A stretch of 64,000 nucleotides of DNA from Halorientalis regularis. GTDB taxonomy: Archaea; Halobacteriota; Halobacteria; Halobacteriales; Haloarculaceae. Made by a program: the position numbers and the translations under genes. The notes beneath the pieces were generated by a model. It was not told the DNA's origin, searched no databases, and saw only the letters and a list, made by a program, of their open reading frames with translations. The stretch's first letter is position 1. Every line of letters begins with the position of its first letter. The DNA is taken from positions 124,001 to 188,000 of the forward strand of contig NZ_JALJCL010000008.1 of NCBI RefSeq assembly GCF_023698535.1. The letters are read 5' to 3'. Shown piece by piece: positions 9,416 to 18,612 of this stretch.

Positions 9416-10864
9416 TCAGTCCGTGGCCTCCTTGTAGTCGTTGACCAGGTCCTGCATCGACTCCTTGGCGTCGCCAAAGAGCATGCTCGTGTTGTCCCGG
9501 GCAAAGAGCGGGTTCGGGATGCCCGAGAAGCCGGGGCTCAGGCTCCGCTTGTTGACGATGACGGTGTTTGCCTCCGCGACGTTGAGGACGGGCATCCCCG
9601 AGATGGGGCTGCCGTCGTCCTCGTTGGCCCGGGGGTTCACCACGTCGTTGGCCCCGCAGACGATGGCCACGTCGGTCTGGGAGAAGGTCGGATTGACTTC
9701 CTCCAGTTCGCGCATCTTGTCGTAGGGCACGTCGGCCTCCGCGAGGAGGGCGTTCATGTGGCCGGGCATCCGTCCGGCGACGGGATGGATGCCGAACTCC
9801 ACGTCCACGCCGTGTTCGTCAAGTAACTCGACGAGTTCCGCGACGGCGTGCTGGGCCTGTGCGACCGCCATCCCGTAGCCGGGAACGACGACGACCCGAT
9901 CCGCAGTCTCCAGGAGCATGACGACCTCCTCGGGCGAAGTCTCCTGGATGTTGCCCTCGTAGATGTCCTCCATCTCCTCGCTGTCGCCGTCGTCGCCGCC
10001 GAGACCGCCGAAGAGGACGTTGGTGAGCGAACGGTTCATCGACTCGCACATGATGACCGTCAGGATCAGCCCCGACGCGCCGACGAGCGTCCCAGCGATG
10101 ATCAGCGCGGTGTTGCCCAGCACGAACCCCGTCGTCGCGGCCGCGAGGCCGGAGTAGGAGTTCAGCAGGGCGATGACGACGGGCATGTCAGCACCGCCGA
10201 TGGGCACCACGAGGAAGATCCCGAGGATCGACGCGGCGGCGACCAGCACCCAGTAGGACGGGACCCACGACGCCATGGGCGCGTTGCCCAGTGCATCCGG
10301 CTGGATCACGAGGACGAGACCGGCCACGACCGCGGCCCCGAGAAAGAGGACCTTGATCGCGTGGCCGACGTTCGTGCTCACGGGCGAGTCACCGACGAGC
10401 CCGTGGAGCTTGCCCGCCGCGACGAGACTGCCCCAGAAGGTGACCGAGCCGATGATGCCGGCGATGGCCGCGGTGGCCGTCAGGCCGATCGTGAGGGAGT
10501 CGCCGACGGCGAGTACGTCGATCAGTTCCGCGCCGGCGACCAGCGCGGACGCGCCGCCGCCGAACCCGTTGAACAGCCCGACGAGCTGGGGCATCTCCGT
10601 CGTCTCGACGGTGACGGCCAGCCAGACGCCGATCCCGCCGCCGACCAGCAGGCCAGCCCCGAGGATCAGCGGGGAGAGGATGTCGAACCACAGCGCCGTC
10701 ACGACGACGGCGAGGAACATCCCCGCCGCGGAGATCTGGTTCCCGCGGGTCGCAGTTCGGGGATGGGTCATGTCCCGGAGCCCCTGGATGAACAGGATGC
10801 CCGCGATCAGGTAGGCCAGTTGCAGGGCCGCCGGGGGCAGGTACTGAGCGAGAACTCCCGCCAT
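9416..10864 (-). CDS. pntB: NAD(P) transhydrogenase beta subunit
   Basis: 482 residues. An N-terminal half of about nine membrane helices carries the proton channel (LAQYLPPAALQLAYLIAGIL onward). The C-terminal NADP(H)-binding dIII domain starts near residue 310; VVVVPGYGMAVAQAQHAV is the nucleotide-binding loop, followed by HPVAGRMPGHMNALLAEA, IVCGANDVVNPRA and NKRSLSPGFSGIPN. It transfers hydride between NADH and NADP coupled to proton movement. The start overlaps the pntAB stop by one base. Confidence 0.97.
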   Translation of the reverse strand: MAGVLAQYLPPAALQLAYLIAGILFIQGLRDMTHPRTATRGNQISAAGMFLAVVVTALWFDILSPLILGAGLLVGGGIGVWLAVTVETTEMPQLVGLFNGFGGGASALVAGAELIDVLAVGDSLTIGLTATAAIAGIIGSVTFWGSLVAAGKLHGLVGDSPVSTNVGHAIKVLFLGAAVVAGLVLVIQPDALGNAPMASWVPSYWVLVAAASILGIFLVVPIGGADMPVVIALLNSYSGLAAATTGFVLGNTALIIAGTLVGASGLILTVIMCESMNRSLTNVLFGGLGGDDGDSEEMEDIYEGNIQETSPEEVVMLLETADRVVVVPGYGMAVAQAQHAVAELVELLDEHGVDVEFGIHPVAGRMPGHMNALLAEADVPYDKMRELEEVNPTFSQTDVAIVCGANDVVNPRANEDDGSPISGMPVLNVAEANTVIVNKRSLSPGFSGIPNPLFARDNTSMLFGDAKESMQDLVNDYKEATD

Positions 10865-11160
10865 CAGTTACCACCTCCCCGGAACTGGTCGAGCATGAAG
10901 TGACTCACGAGGTACCCACCGACCACGTTGATCGTGGCCATGACGACCGCGAGGAAGCCCAGCGCGGTCGCGAGCGTGTTCTCCCCGGCCCCGGCGACGA
11001 CGACCGATCCCAGGAGCGTGATGCCGGAGATCGCGTTCGCCCCGGACATCAGCGGCGTGTGCAGATTCGTCGGAATCTTCGTGATGATCTCGTAGCCGAC
11101 GAAGGCCGCCAGCACGAACAGCGTCAGGTTAGTGACGAACGCCGACAGCTCAGTCGCCAT
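10864..11160 (-). CDS. pntAB: NAD(P) transhydrogenase alpha subunit, membrane part
   Basis: 98 residues from MATELSAFVTNLTLFVLAAF (ATG at 11160). It has three or four membrane helices and the conserved motif TNLHTPLMSGANAISGITLLG, written here only in outline, at about residues 32-52. In many organisms this segment is the C-terminal part of PntA; here it is a separate chain, as in split-type transhydrogenases. It overlaps the upstream pntAA by 11 bases. Confidence 0.95.
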   Translation of the reverse strand: MATELSAFVTNLTLFVLAAFVGYEIITKIPTNLHTPLMSGANAISGITLLGSVVVAGAGENTLATALGFLAVVMATINVVGGYLVSHFMLDQFRGGGN

Positions 11161-12418
11161 CGCCGTCACCTCCGTCACCGTCGGCGGAATCACCGCCACC
11201 GTCGGCCGCGGCGTCGTCCGCGTCGGATTCGTCCGCCGCTGCCTCCTCCGCACCGTCTTCGCTTTCCTCCCCCTCGTCCTCACCGCCGTCGTCCAGATGT
11301 GGGTTCCGCACCGTTCCGTCGTGGACCAGCAGCGTCGAGTCGATTATCTCGTCCTCGAAGTCGAAGTCCAGGTCGCCCTCCTCGTCGAGCAGGTTGTCGA
11401 GGAAGTGCTTGCAGTTGTTCGCGTACTGCTGGCTCGCGGTGTGGCTGACCCGCGAGGGCAGATCGGTCGGCCCGTGGACCCGGACGCCGTCGACCTCGAC
11501 GGTCTCGCCGGCCTCGGTCGGTTCGCAGTTGCCGCCCGTCTCCGCCGCGAGGTCGACGACGACCGATCCGGGGTCCATGTCTTCGATCATCTCGGTCGTG
11601 ACGATCTCGGGTGCTGGTCGGCCGGGAATCGCGGCGGTCGTAATCAGTACGTCGGATTCGGGCACGACCCGCTCCATCTGTCTGCGCTGTTCGGCGTAGA
11701 ACTCCTCGCCCATCTCGACGGCATAGCCCTCCTCGTCGCCCGACTCCTCGGTCGGGAGTTCGAGTTCCACGAAGTCCGCGCCGAGACTCTCGACCTCGCG
11801 TTTGACCTCGAGGCGCACGTCGTGGCCCTTCGTGCTGGCCCCGAGTCGCTCGGCGGTCGCGATGGCCTTCAGCCCGGCCACCCCTGCGCCGATGACGAAC
11901 ACTTCGGCCGGCTGGATCGTCCCCGCGGCGGTCATCTCCATCGGGAACATCTTGGGGAGTTCCTCGGCGGCCATGAGTGTGGCCTGGTAGCCGCCGAGAC
12001 TCGCCTGCGAGGACAGCGCGTCCATACTCTGGGCGCGACTGATCCGGGGCATCAACTCCAGCGAGAACGCGCTGACGCCCCGGTCGGCCAGGTCATCCAG
12101 CGTGTCCTCGGCAACTTCGTACGGGCCGAGCAGGCCGACGACGGCCTGCCCCTCGCGGTAGGGGTCGGTCCCGGTATCGGTCGCGCCGAGGCCGCGAACC
12201 TGAAAGAGGACCTCGGCTCGCTCGAACACCGCCTCCCGGTCGTCGAGGACCTCACAGCCGACCGCCTCGTAGTCGGCGTCCGCGTACGTCGCCCCCTCGC
12301 CCGCACCGCTGGCGACACAGACCTCGTGCCCGTCCTCCACGAGGTCTTCGGCGACAGGCGGCGTCAGCGCGACCCGTTTCTCGCCGTCGGCCGTCTCGGT
12401 CGGAACCCCGACGATCAC
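11150..12418 (-). CDS. pntAA: NAD(P) transhydrogenase alpha subunit, NAD-binding part
   Basis: 422 residues. The NAD(H)-binding dI domain has the N-terminus MIVGVPTETADGEKRVALTP, the Rossmann segment VFVIGAGVAGLKAIATAERL at about residues 170-190 and the mobile-loop region ITTAAIPGRPAPEIVTTEMI. The last 45 or so residues are a low-complexity Asp/Glu/Gly/Ala tail after DGTVRNPHLDDGG, which joins what in fused PntA would be the membrane part. First gene of pntAA-pntAB-pntB. Confidence 0.95.
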   Translation of the reverse strand: MIVGVPTETADGEKRVALTPPVAEDLVEDGHEVCVASGAGEGATYADADYEAVGCEVLDDREAVFERAEVLFQVRGLGATDTGTDPYREGQAVVGLLGPYEVAEDTLDDLADRGVSAFSLELMPRISRAQSMDALSSQASLGGYQATLMAAEELPKMFPMEMTAAGTIQPAEVFVIGAGVAGLKAIATAERLGASTKGHDVRLEVKREVESLGADFVELELPTEESGDEEGYAVEMGEEFYAEQRRQMERVVPESDVLITTAAIPGRPAPEIVTTEMIEDMDPGSVVVDLAAETGGNCEPTEAGETVEVDGVRVHGPTDLPSRVSHTASQQYANNCKHFLDNLLDEEGDLDFDFEDEIIDSTLLVHDGTVRNPHLDDGGEDEGEESEDGAEEAAADESDADDAAADGGGDSADGDGGDGDGD

Positions 12419-12611
12419 GGCGAACGCCCCCGCCGCGTCGTCGAACCGACGGCATCAGTCGAAGCGATCACTGCGTCTCGATGCGCGTTCCGTGGTACGT
12501 CGTCCCGTCTCCCGCGTAGCATTGACGTACACGGTTTTTTGGCTCCGACTTAAATACCCATCACAAAAACCAGAAATCTGGTACGTTTTCGCAGATGTTC
12601 GGGAATGGGGG
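12419..12611 (-). promoter_or_regulatory. Promoter region of the pnt operon
   Basis: On the minus strand a TATTTAAG box (complement of 12549-12556) is the best TATA candidate. It would place transcription near 12525, about 105 bases before the pntAA ATG, giving a leadered mRNA. The interval contains no gene. Confidence 0.5.
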
Positions 12612-13643
12612 TCAGCGGTCGGCAATCCGCGCGCCGGTCTCCAGGCCGTTCCGGAGGGCGGCGTGGACGCGGGCTTCGCCGGCCACCCAGTCGCCCGCGA
12701 GGTAGAGGCCGTGGTCGGCCGCCCGGTCGACTACCTCGTCGGCGACACCGTCGTCGGCCAGCGCGTAGCGCCAGTTCTGGGTGTCCGTCCAGTCCGGATC
12801 GGTCAGTCGCTGGTCGTCCAGCAGGTCGGCCGCCTGCTCGGCAGCGTCGGTGGTGATCGTTTCGTCGGCGTCGTCGTAGTGGTCGACCGACCAGTCGGGG
12901 CTCATCTGGACGATCAGCAGGCTCTCGCCGTCCGGGACGTGCCCGTCCTTGCACTCCTCGCGGGAGAGCCAGCCTACGTCGTGTTCGTCGTCGGTGTTGA
13001 CCAGCGCGTAGTATGGTCGGTCCATCTCGAAGGGGTAGTGCAGGACGGCCGTGACGATGGTCCGATATGGCACCACGGCGACCGCTTCGCGTAACTCCCG
13101 GCAGAGTTTGTGTTCCCAGTTCGCACAGCCCAGCAGATCCGCGGTCTGGGGGGCCGGTGGCGTGAGCAGGACGGCATCGAAGTGGCCCAGATCCTCGTGG
13201 TCGGTGTCGTAGAGCCGCCAGCCCTCGTTCTCGCGGACGGGTTCGGACACGCGGACGCCGTTTTCGACCGTCGCGTCGGTCCGGTCGAAGAGCCGCTTTG
13301 CCAGCTGAGTAATCCCCGACTCGTAGGTCCACTTGTGGTCGTCGGCGTCCCGCCCCTCCGAGATCTCGCCGTCGGCGTCGAACACCCAGACCGGTTCCGC
13401 GATGTCGACCAGCCCCTCCGTGTCGAGTTCCTCGGTTACCAGTCCTGAGACACGGTCGTCGTCGGACTTCAGGTAGTTCGCGCCGTGGTCGTACCGGCAG
13501 TCGTCGCGGCGGCGCGTCGCCGCGCGGCCACAGACCCCCCGGCTCTTCTCGAAGACGGTGATCGTCGCGTCAGCGTCGGCCAGCGCGTAGGCGGCACCCG
13601 CGCCCGCTGCGCCGGCCCCGACGATTGCGATATCGTCAGCCAT
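12612..13643 (-). CDS. FAD-dependent amine-oxidase/renalase-like protein
   Basis: 343 residues from MADDIAIVGAGAAGAGAAYA (ATG at 13643); the frame runs further upstream without support. The N-terminal dinucleotide motif GAGAAGAGAAYAL is followed by an acidic/basic FAD ribose-binding strand, VFEKSRGVCGRAATRR. The C-terminal FAD motif is GLYLAGDWVAGEARVHAALR. The layout matches renalase-like NAD(P)/FAD oxidoreductases. The substrate is not predictable. Confidence 0.88.
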   Translation of the reverse strand: MADDIAIVGAGAAGAGAAYALADADATITVFEKSRGVCGRAATRRRDDCRYDHGANYLKSDDDRVSGLVTEELDTEGLVDIAEPVWVFDADGEISEGRDADDHKWTYESGITQLAKRLFDRTDATVENGVRVSEPVRENEGWRLYDTDHEDLGHFDAVLLTPPAPQTADLLGCANWEHKLCRELREAVAVVPYRTIVTAVLHYPFEMDRPYYALVNTDDEHDVGWLSREECKDGHVPDGESLLIVQMSPDWSVDHYDDADETITTDAAEQAADLLDDQRLTDPDWTDTQNWRYALADDGVADEVVDRAADHGLYLAGDWVAGEARVHAALRNGLETGARIADR

Positions 13644-13754
13644 ACCGGTGATTCGGGTGCGAGGGTCAAAGTACCCCCTGCCTTCGGTTTCCGTACGACC
13701 GTCCTCCCGGCCGCTGTCGGGAGCTTCTTTGCCCTGGGGCGGGGAGGTAGGGCC

Positions 13755-14156
13755 ATGCGACGGAGAATCTACCTGTTCGCCGGCGTCGTCCTGGCGGTAA
13801 CCTCGTTCCCGACACTCCTGTTGGGCATCGTCGAGGACCCCTACAACGCCATCGGCACCCTGCTGCTCGGGCTCGGCGGCCTGCTGTTCGTCGTCGCGGC
13901 CAAACGTGACGAACTCGAGGTCGGCGACTGGATCATCTCCTGGCACCAGTTCGTCGGCGGCGCGGACGTGTTCCTCGGCGTCGGGTTCCCGCTGACGCTG
14001 TTGAACCCGGTGATCGAAGGCACGGCCACGTCGATGGAGTACACCTTTTTGATCGCCGGCATCGTCGGGGGCCTCGTCCTCGTGTTCATCGGCGTCGACG
14101 TACTGCGCGGAAGCCACTACGTCTCGCTCGGCAGCGAGGGCGAATCCGCGCTGTAG
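13755..14156 (+). CDS. Four-helix membrane protein, unknown function
   Basis: 133 residues from MRRRIYLFAGVVL (ATG at 13755). Four hydrophobic segments: YLFAGVVLAVTSFPTLLLG, AIGTLLLGLGGLLFVVAA, a weaker one near FVGGADVFLGVGFPLTLL, and FLIAGIVGGLVLVFIGV. No motif links it to a known transporter. It converges on elp3, whose stop is 17 bases away. Confidence 0.72.
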   Translation: MRRRIYLFAGVVLAVTSFPTLLLGIVEDPYNAIGTLLLGLGGLLFVVAAKRDELEVGDWIISWHQFVGGADVFLGVGFPLTLLNPVIEGTATSMEYTFLIAGIVGGLVLVFIGVDVLRGSHYVSLGSEGESAL

Positions 14157-14172
14157 CGCGCGTCAGAACGCC

Positions 14173-15834
14173 TCAGAGCCGCTTGGACACGTACGGCCCA
14201 TCCTGGTAGTAGTCCAGTTTCTCCCGGTAGTACTGCCGCACGCCGATCCCCGACAGCACCGACAGCTTCTCGAAGCCGTTCTCGACCGCGAGCTGTTCGG
14301 CCCGCGCCAGCAGTCGCCGGCCGTAGCCCCGGTGCTGGTGCTGGTCGGCCCCGCTCTGTTGACCCACTCCGACCTGACTCCCGTAGACGTGGAGTTCCCG
14401 CACCAGCGCGGCGTTTTCGAGCTCTTTCCTGACGGGGTCGTTCGGGAACCGCACCCGACAGAAGCCGATCAAGAGGTCCTTCTCGGGGTCCTCGAATGAG
14501 AGGAAGTGTTCCGTGCCGCCGCCGGCCTCGTAGGTCAGTTCCTGCAGTTCCACCTGTTCGGGCTCCTCGTCGTTCATCCCGACCTCGCGACAGCGGATGC
14601 AGTCGCAGGTCCAGCCGTGTTCGTCCATCCGCTGGCGGGCCAGTTGCCGGAGGTTGGACTTCCAGACGCCGCCCTCGATGAAGTCCGCTGGGATGTCCCG
14701 CTGGACGCGCTGGAGGCGCGTGTACTCCGGAATCATCGACTTGATCTCCGCGACCAGTTCGGCGGCCGCCTCGTTGCCCAGCGGCTCGAAGTCCCCGCGA
14801 TGGTACATGTCGTAGGTCGCCGTTCCCTCGACGATCAGCGTGGGGTAGATCTTCAGGTAGTCGGGCCGCCACTCCTGCTCCTCGAAGATCCGGCGGAAGT
14901 CCTCCAGACACATCTCCTTGCTCATCCCGGGCTGGCCGGGCATCATGTGGAAGCCGACCTTGAACCCCGAGTCCCGCAGGCGGCGGTTGGCGTCGATGGA
15001 GGCCTGGACGCCGTGCCCGCGATGCATCTCGCGGTTGATCCGCTCGAACGTGGTCTGGACGCCCACCTCGACCTTCGTGCCGCCCAGATCGAGCATCCGG
15101 TCGATCTGCTCGGGGTCACACCAGTCGGGCTTGGTCTCGAACGTAGTCGCGACGTTGCGCACGTCGCCGACCTCGTTCTCGGCGATCACGTCTTCGAGGT
15201 AGCTGAACTCCACGTTCTCGGGGTCCTCGGCGAAGCTCTCGCCCTCGGCGGGTTCCGGCTGGGTGTCGGCGTCGTAGTCGTTCATCGCCTCGATGGCCCG
15301 CTTGACGAACCACTCCTGGTAGTCGTGGGAGCGGGCGGTCATCGTCCCGCCCATCAGGATGAGTTCGACCTTGTCGACGGGGTGTCCGATCTCTCGAAGC
15401 TGTTCGAGCCGGAGCGTGACCTGCCCGTAGGGATCGTAGTCGTTCTGCTTGCCCCGGGCCGCCGCGGGTTCGTGGCCCGTGTAGCTCTGGGCGCTGGAGA
15501 ACTCCGAGTCCGGCCCGCCGGGACAGTAGAGACACTTCCCGTGGGGACACCGCTTGGGCGAAGTCATGATGGCCACGGGAGAGACGCCCGACGCCGTGCG
15601 GACGGGCTTGCGCTGGAGGACTTCTTCCAGTTCTTCCCGGCGCTCGAAGGGCACGTAGTCGAGCAACTCGGAGTTCTTGGGGACCTTCGGCGAGGAGAAC
15701 TCCGAACAGACTTCCAGTTTGGCTTGCTCGACCTCGTCGCGTTCCAACTCGCCCGCGAGGATCCGGTTCACGAGTTCCTCACAGACCTGCTCGAACGCCT
15801 CCGTCTCGGTCGGGTCGGTCGTCTCCGTGCTCAT
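14173..15834 (-). CDS. elp3: tRNA uridine-34 carboxymethyl-modifying enzyme Elp3
   Basis: 553 residues from MSTETTDPTETEAF (ATG at 15834). Radical-SAM cluster CPHGKCLYC is at about residues 93-101. The barrel includes VDKVELILMGGTMTA and KVEVGVQTTFERINREMHRG. A cysteine pair in CDCIRC is followed by a C-terminal GNAT acetyltransferase domain (RRLLARAEQLAVENGFEKLS). Elp3 makes cm5U at the tRNA wobble position from acetyl-CoA and SAM. Archaea use Elp3 alone. The annotated frame upstream of this ATG is not needed. Confidence 0.95.
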   Translation of the reverse strand: MSTETTDPTETEAFEQVCEELVNRILAGELERDEVEQAKLEVCSEFSSPKVPKNSELLDYVPFERREELEEVLQRKPVRTASGVSPVAIMTSPKRCPHGKCLYCPGGPDSEFSSAQSYTGHEPAAARGKQNDYDPYGQVTLRLEQLREIGHPVDKVELILMGGTMTARSHDYQEWFVKRAIEAMNDYDADTQPEPAEGESFAEDPENVEFSYLEDVIAENEVGDVRNVATTFETKPDWCDPEQIDRMLDLGGTKVEVGVQTTFERINREMHRGHGVQASIDANRRLRDSGFKVGFHMMPGQPGMSKEMCLEDFRRIFEEQEWRPDYLKIYPTLIVEGTATYDMYHRGDFEPLGNEAAAELVAEIKSMIPEYTRLQRVQRDIPADFIEGGVWKSNLRQLARQRMDEHGWTCDCIRCREVGMNDEEPEQVELQELTYEAGGGTEHFLSFEDPEKDLLIGFCRVRFPNDPVRKELENAALVRELHVYGSQVGVGQQSGADQHQHRGYGRRLLARAEQLAVENGFEKLSVLSGIGVRQYYREKLDYYQDGPYVSKRL

Positions 15835-15984
15835 TGCCGCGTGGTCAGTAGTGGACGCGTCGCGAGAATAAGGGTGTCGGCTCGGGCTACCGGTACGAAG
15901 AGCCACCGGGTGTCGGTTGTCGGCTTCGATTTCGGCCATATCTTGATTTGGGTAGGCCACGAAGGGGTGCGGAAGGCGTTGCAC

Positions 15985-16329
15985 ATGGACGATATCTGGG
16001 CCGACGGAGAGATACGAGAGCCGTTCAGACGTGATTTCCACGCCCTGGCGAACCGAACGAACGGTGAAGTCGAACTCGACGGTGAGTCGACGATCTTCTG
16101 TGCGTTCGAACCGACGTCACAGCGGTCGGCGATGCGCGTCGGCGTCTACTTCGCGAACGGGCGGCAGACGCTGCGGTTCGACACCGTTCGGGAGGAGATC
16201 GAACTGGCGATGGTCAATCGGTACGAGATTTCTCGACCGGCGGTCACTATCAGTTCGGAACGGGGCAGTCGGCGGTTCGAACTCAACGCTGCCAGTGGTG
16301 AGTGGAACGTCTCGAAAAAGTCGATCTGA
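15985..16329 (+). CDS. Haloarchaeal hypothetical protein
   Basis: 114 residues from MDDIWADGEIREPFRRD. It is mostly beta strand by inspection (VELDGESTIFCAFEP; MRVGVYFANGRQTLRFDTV; SRRFELNAASGEWNVSK). It is divergent from elp3 with 150 bases between, enough for two promoters. No domain is recognised. Confidence 0.65.
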   Translation: MDDIWADGEIREPFRRDFHALANRTNGEVELDGESTIFCAFEPTSQRSAMRVGVYFANGRQTLRFDTVREEIELAMVNRYEISRPAVTISSERGSRRFELNAASGEWNVSKKSI

Positions 16330-16359
16330 GGTCGTTTCGACGGCTGACAGACCGACGCT

Positions 16360-18495
16360 CTACGCCACGTCGGCGACCGCGTCGAGGACGGCGTCGAGGA
16401 CGGCGTCGCGCTCGCCCGAGAGGAACTCCAGACAGCCGTCGCGGGTGCTCTTGGCGTGGAGTCCGGCGTCGGGCGCGTCCTCGGCGGCGGTCGCGGCGAC
16501 CGCGCGTACGTCGAGTGCCGAGGTGGAGCGCAGGTAGAGTTCGTCGGACGCGAGGCCGACGACCACGTCCACGTCGTCGCGGTGGCGGCGGAACAGTTCG
16601 TCCAGCAGGAGGTTCGTCGGCGGGAACTCGTAGCGGTGAGCGAACGCGTCCGTGTCGAGGACGGCGACGTCGAGTTTACCCACGTCACGGTGTTCGAGAT
16701 TCGCCTCGGCGGTCTCGATCTCCGCGTCCATCTTCGTCCGGAACTGCTCGCTGACGTGCCCCGCCAGTCCGCGCTCGTCGTCGGTCTCGGGGAAGAGGAG
16801 GTCGGCGATCAGTTCGCGCTTGTCCTCGTAGGATTGGTAGTACGCCTCCAGTGCGATGGCCTCGCGGATCTCGCGCGTGTCGTCCTCGTCGTACCCCGTC
16901 TCGGCGGCCAGATCGACGTAGGATTCGGGCGCGTCCTCCCAGAAGCTCACGGCGGGCAGGTGACCGATCTCCGCGCGCACGTCCTCGTCGACGTGGGCGG
17001 CGACGGTCGCGGCAATCGCGGTCGCGGTCGTCGCGTCCTCGGCGTCGGTCAGCGACGGCGAGACCAGCGTGTCGACGGTGTCCCCGACCTCGGGATCGGC
17101 CTCGGCGGAATCGAGGACCACGCGGTCGGCGTCGTACACCGACAGCAGGTCGAAGCCGTCCATCGACTCGCGGGTCGCGCCCGCGGCGACGAACACGAAC
17201 AGCGGGAGTTTCTCGTCGTGGCGCTCGCGGTTGTCGAGCATCCCCGTCACGTCCTGCGTGGCGTCCTGCATGTCGTAGACGCCGTCTTCGAGTGGTCGGC
17301 GGTCGAAGTAGTGGTATTCCGCGTCGGCCGCACCGTGCTGGTCGCGGACCAGCGGGAGCGTCGCGCGCTCGATCGCGACGCCGCCGACGTAGCCGTCGAC
17401 GGTGGCGTTGTGCCGGACGACGACCGGCCGATCTTCGAGGACGGCCCGACGGATCGCGGTCGCGGCCTCGCGGACGCCGTCGATGACGGCGTCGACCGCG
17501 GGATCCTCGGCCAGCGGTTCGACGTCCTCGGGGCGCGCCTGCTCGGTCAGCGCGTCGGCCATCCGCTCGGAGACGGCGGCGTGTTCGTCGTCTTCGAGCA
17601 CGACCAGCGCCTCGGTCTCCATCTGGAGTTCGCCGCGGCGACGGCGGACTTCACCGTCGAGCCTGACGAGATCGCCTTCCTCGACTTCGGGATAGGCGCG
17701 CACGCCGGCCTCCTCGAACGCGGCACAGTCGACGACGCCGGTCTCGTCGCGAAGCTCGAAGACGGTCGGACCGCTGGTCTGGCGGATGTCGACGATCTCG
17801 CCCTCGATACGCACGTCGTTCCCGACGCGGTCCTCGAGGGTCGCCACGGCTACTTGCGTCAGTTCGACGGCGGACTGCTCGCCGTCGGTCTGTGGTTCGG
17901 TCTCGACGACGGCCCCGCCACCCGAACCGCCGGCGTCGGCGGTCTCTGTCGCTGCCTCGGTCTCGGTTTCCTCGGACTCGGAGTCCTCGGTTGCGGGTGC
18001 GCCGGTCTGGCCCGTCTCCCGCGTGTCGTCGCGCTCGCTCTTGTCGGGGACCTGTCCCACCGTATGGCGGACTGGCCCGTCGTCATCGCCGCCCTCGTCG
18101 TCTTCGACATTCTCTTTCAACAGGGCGGAATCCTCCTCGGGGTCGTCGATCAGCGTGCCGCGGAACTCGCGTTCGGACTGGCGGATCGACCACCCGAGGT
18201 CGATGTTCCCGTTGTCTCGGACGTTCTTGACCTGGACGAAGACGGTGTCGCCCGGCTCCCACTCGAGGCTCTCCAGCCGCTGTTCGAGTTCACTCCGGTG
18301 GAGGAGACCGGTCACCCGGTCCGCAATGTCGACGAACACGCCGAATTCGGCGTACCCGTCGACCGTCCCTCGGTAGAATCGCCCCGGCGTCAGCTGGTCT
18401 GCGTTCGTACCGCGGAACTCGAAGACCACGTCCTGCTGGTGTGTCTCGCAGATGTGCCCTTCGACAGACGTTCCGCAAATGATACAGCTTCCCAT
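16360..18495 (-). CDS. Zinc/S1/OB/DHH-domain nuclease-like protein (RecJ-like, degenerate)
   Basis: 711 residues from MGSCIICGTSVEGHICETH, a zinc knuckle of CxxCx7CxxxH form. An S1 domain follows at about residues 28-100 (GRFYRGTVDGYAEFGVFVDI), then an acidic low-complexity linker and an OB domain near residues 200-275 (VRIEGEIVDIRQTSGPTVFE). The DHH-like half starts near residue 330. Its motif I reads HNATVDGYVGG and the motif III position reads VVLDSAEAD, not DHH, so catalytic metal ligands seem lost. A TATA box at 18518 supports this ATG rather than the one at 18507. Confidence 0.85.
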   Translation of the reverse strand: MGSCIICGTSVEGHICETHQQDVVFEFRGTNADQLTPGRFYRGTVDGYAEFGVFVDIADRVTGLLHRSELEQRLESLEWEPGDTVFVQVKNVRDNGNIDLGWSIRQSEREFRGTLIDDPEEDSALLKENVEDDEGGDDDGPVRHTVGQVPDKSERDDTRETGQTGAPATEDSESEETETEAATETADAGGSGGGAVVETEPQTDGEQSAVELTQVAVATLEDRVGNDVRIEGEIVDIRQTSGPTVFELRDETGVVDCAAFEEAGVRAYPEVEEGDLVRLDGEVRRRRGELQMETEALVVLEDDEHAAVSERMADALTEQARPEDVEPLAEDPAVDAVIDGVREAATAIRRAVLEDRPVVVRHNATVDGYVGGVAIERATLPLVRDQHGAADAEYHYFDRRPLEDGVYDMQDATQDVTGMLDNRERHDEKLPLFVFVAAGATRESMDGFDLLSVYDADRVVLDSAEADPEVGDTVDTLVSPSLTDAEDATTATAIAATVAAHVDEDVRAEIGHLPAVSFWEDAPESYVDLAAETGYDEDDTREIREAIALEAYYQSYEDKRELIADLLFPETDDERGLAGHVSEQFRTKMDAEIETAEANLEHRDVGKLDVAVLDTDAFAHRYEFPPTNLLLDELFRRHRDDVDVVVGLASDELYLRSTSALDVRAVAATAAEDAPDAGLHAKSTRDGCLEFLSGERDAVLDAVLDAVADVA

Positions 18496-18517
18496 TACCG
18501 GAAGCAAACAGACCCGG

Positions 18518-18524
18518 CCTAAAA
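18518..18524 (-). promoter_or_regulatory. TATA-like box for gene starting at 18495
   Basis: TTTTAGG on the minus strand, 23-29 bases before the ATG at 18495. This favours a leaderless start at MGSCIICG. Confidence 0.6.
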
Positions 18525-18612
18525 CTGTTGTCGAATCGCGCCGGGAATCTCGTCACCCTCCGAGCGCGCACCGACACCCGTCAGGAACTACCGTCCCACG
18601 GGCCCTGGCCGC

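Noticed and set aside
14506..15985. Long plus-strand frame through elp3
   Set aside because: Antisense to the radical-SAM/GNAT gene; only its last 115 codons (from 15985) lie outside elp3 and were kept as a separate gene.
16456..18522. A 688-residue frame on the plus strand across the DHH gene
   Set aside because: Antisense shadow with no recognisable domain and unnatural composition; the minus strand carries zinc, S1 and OB motifs.
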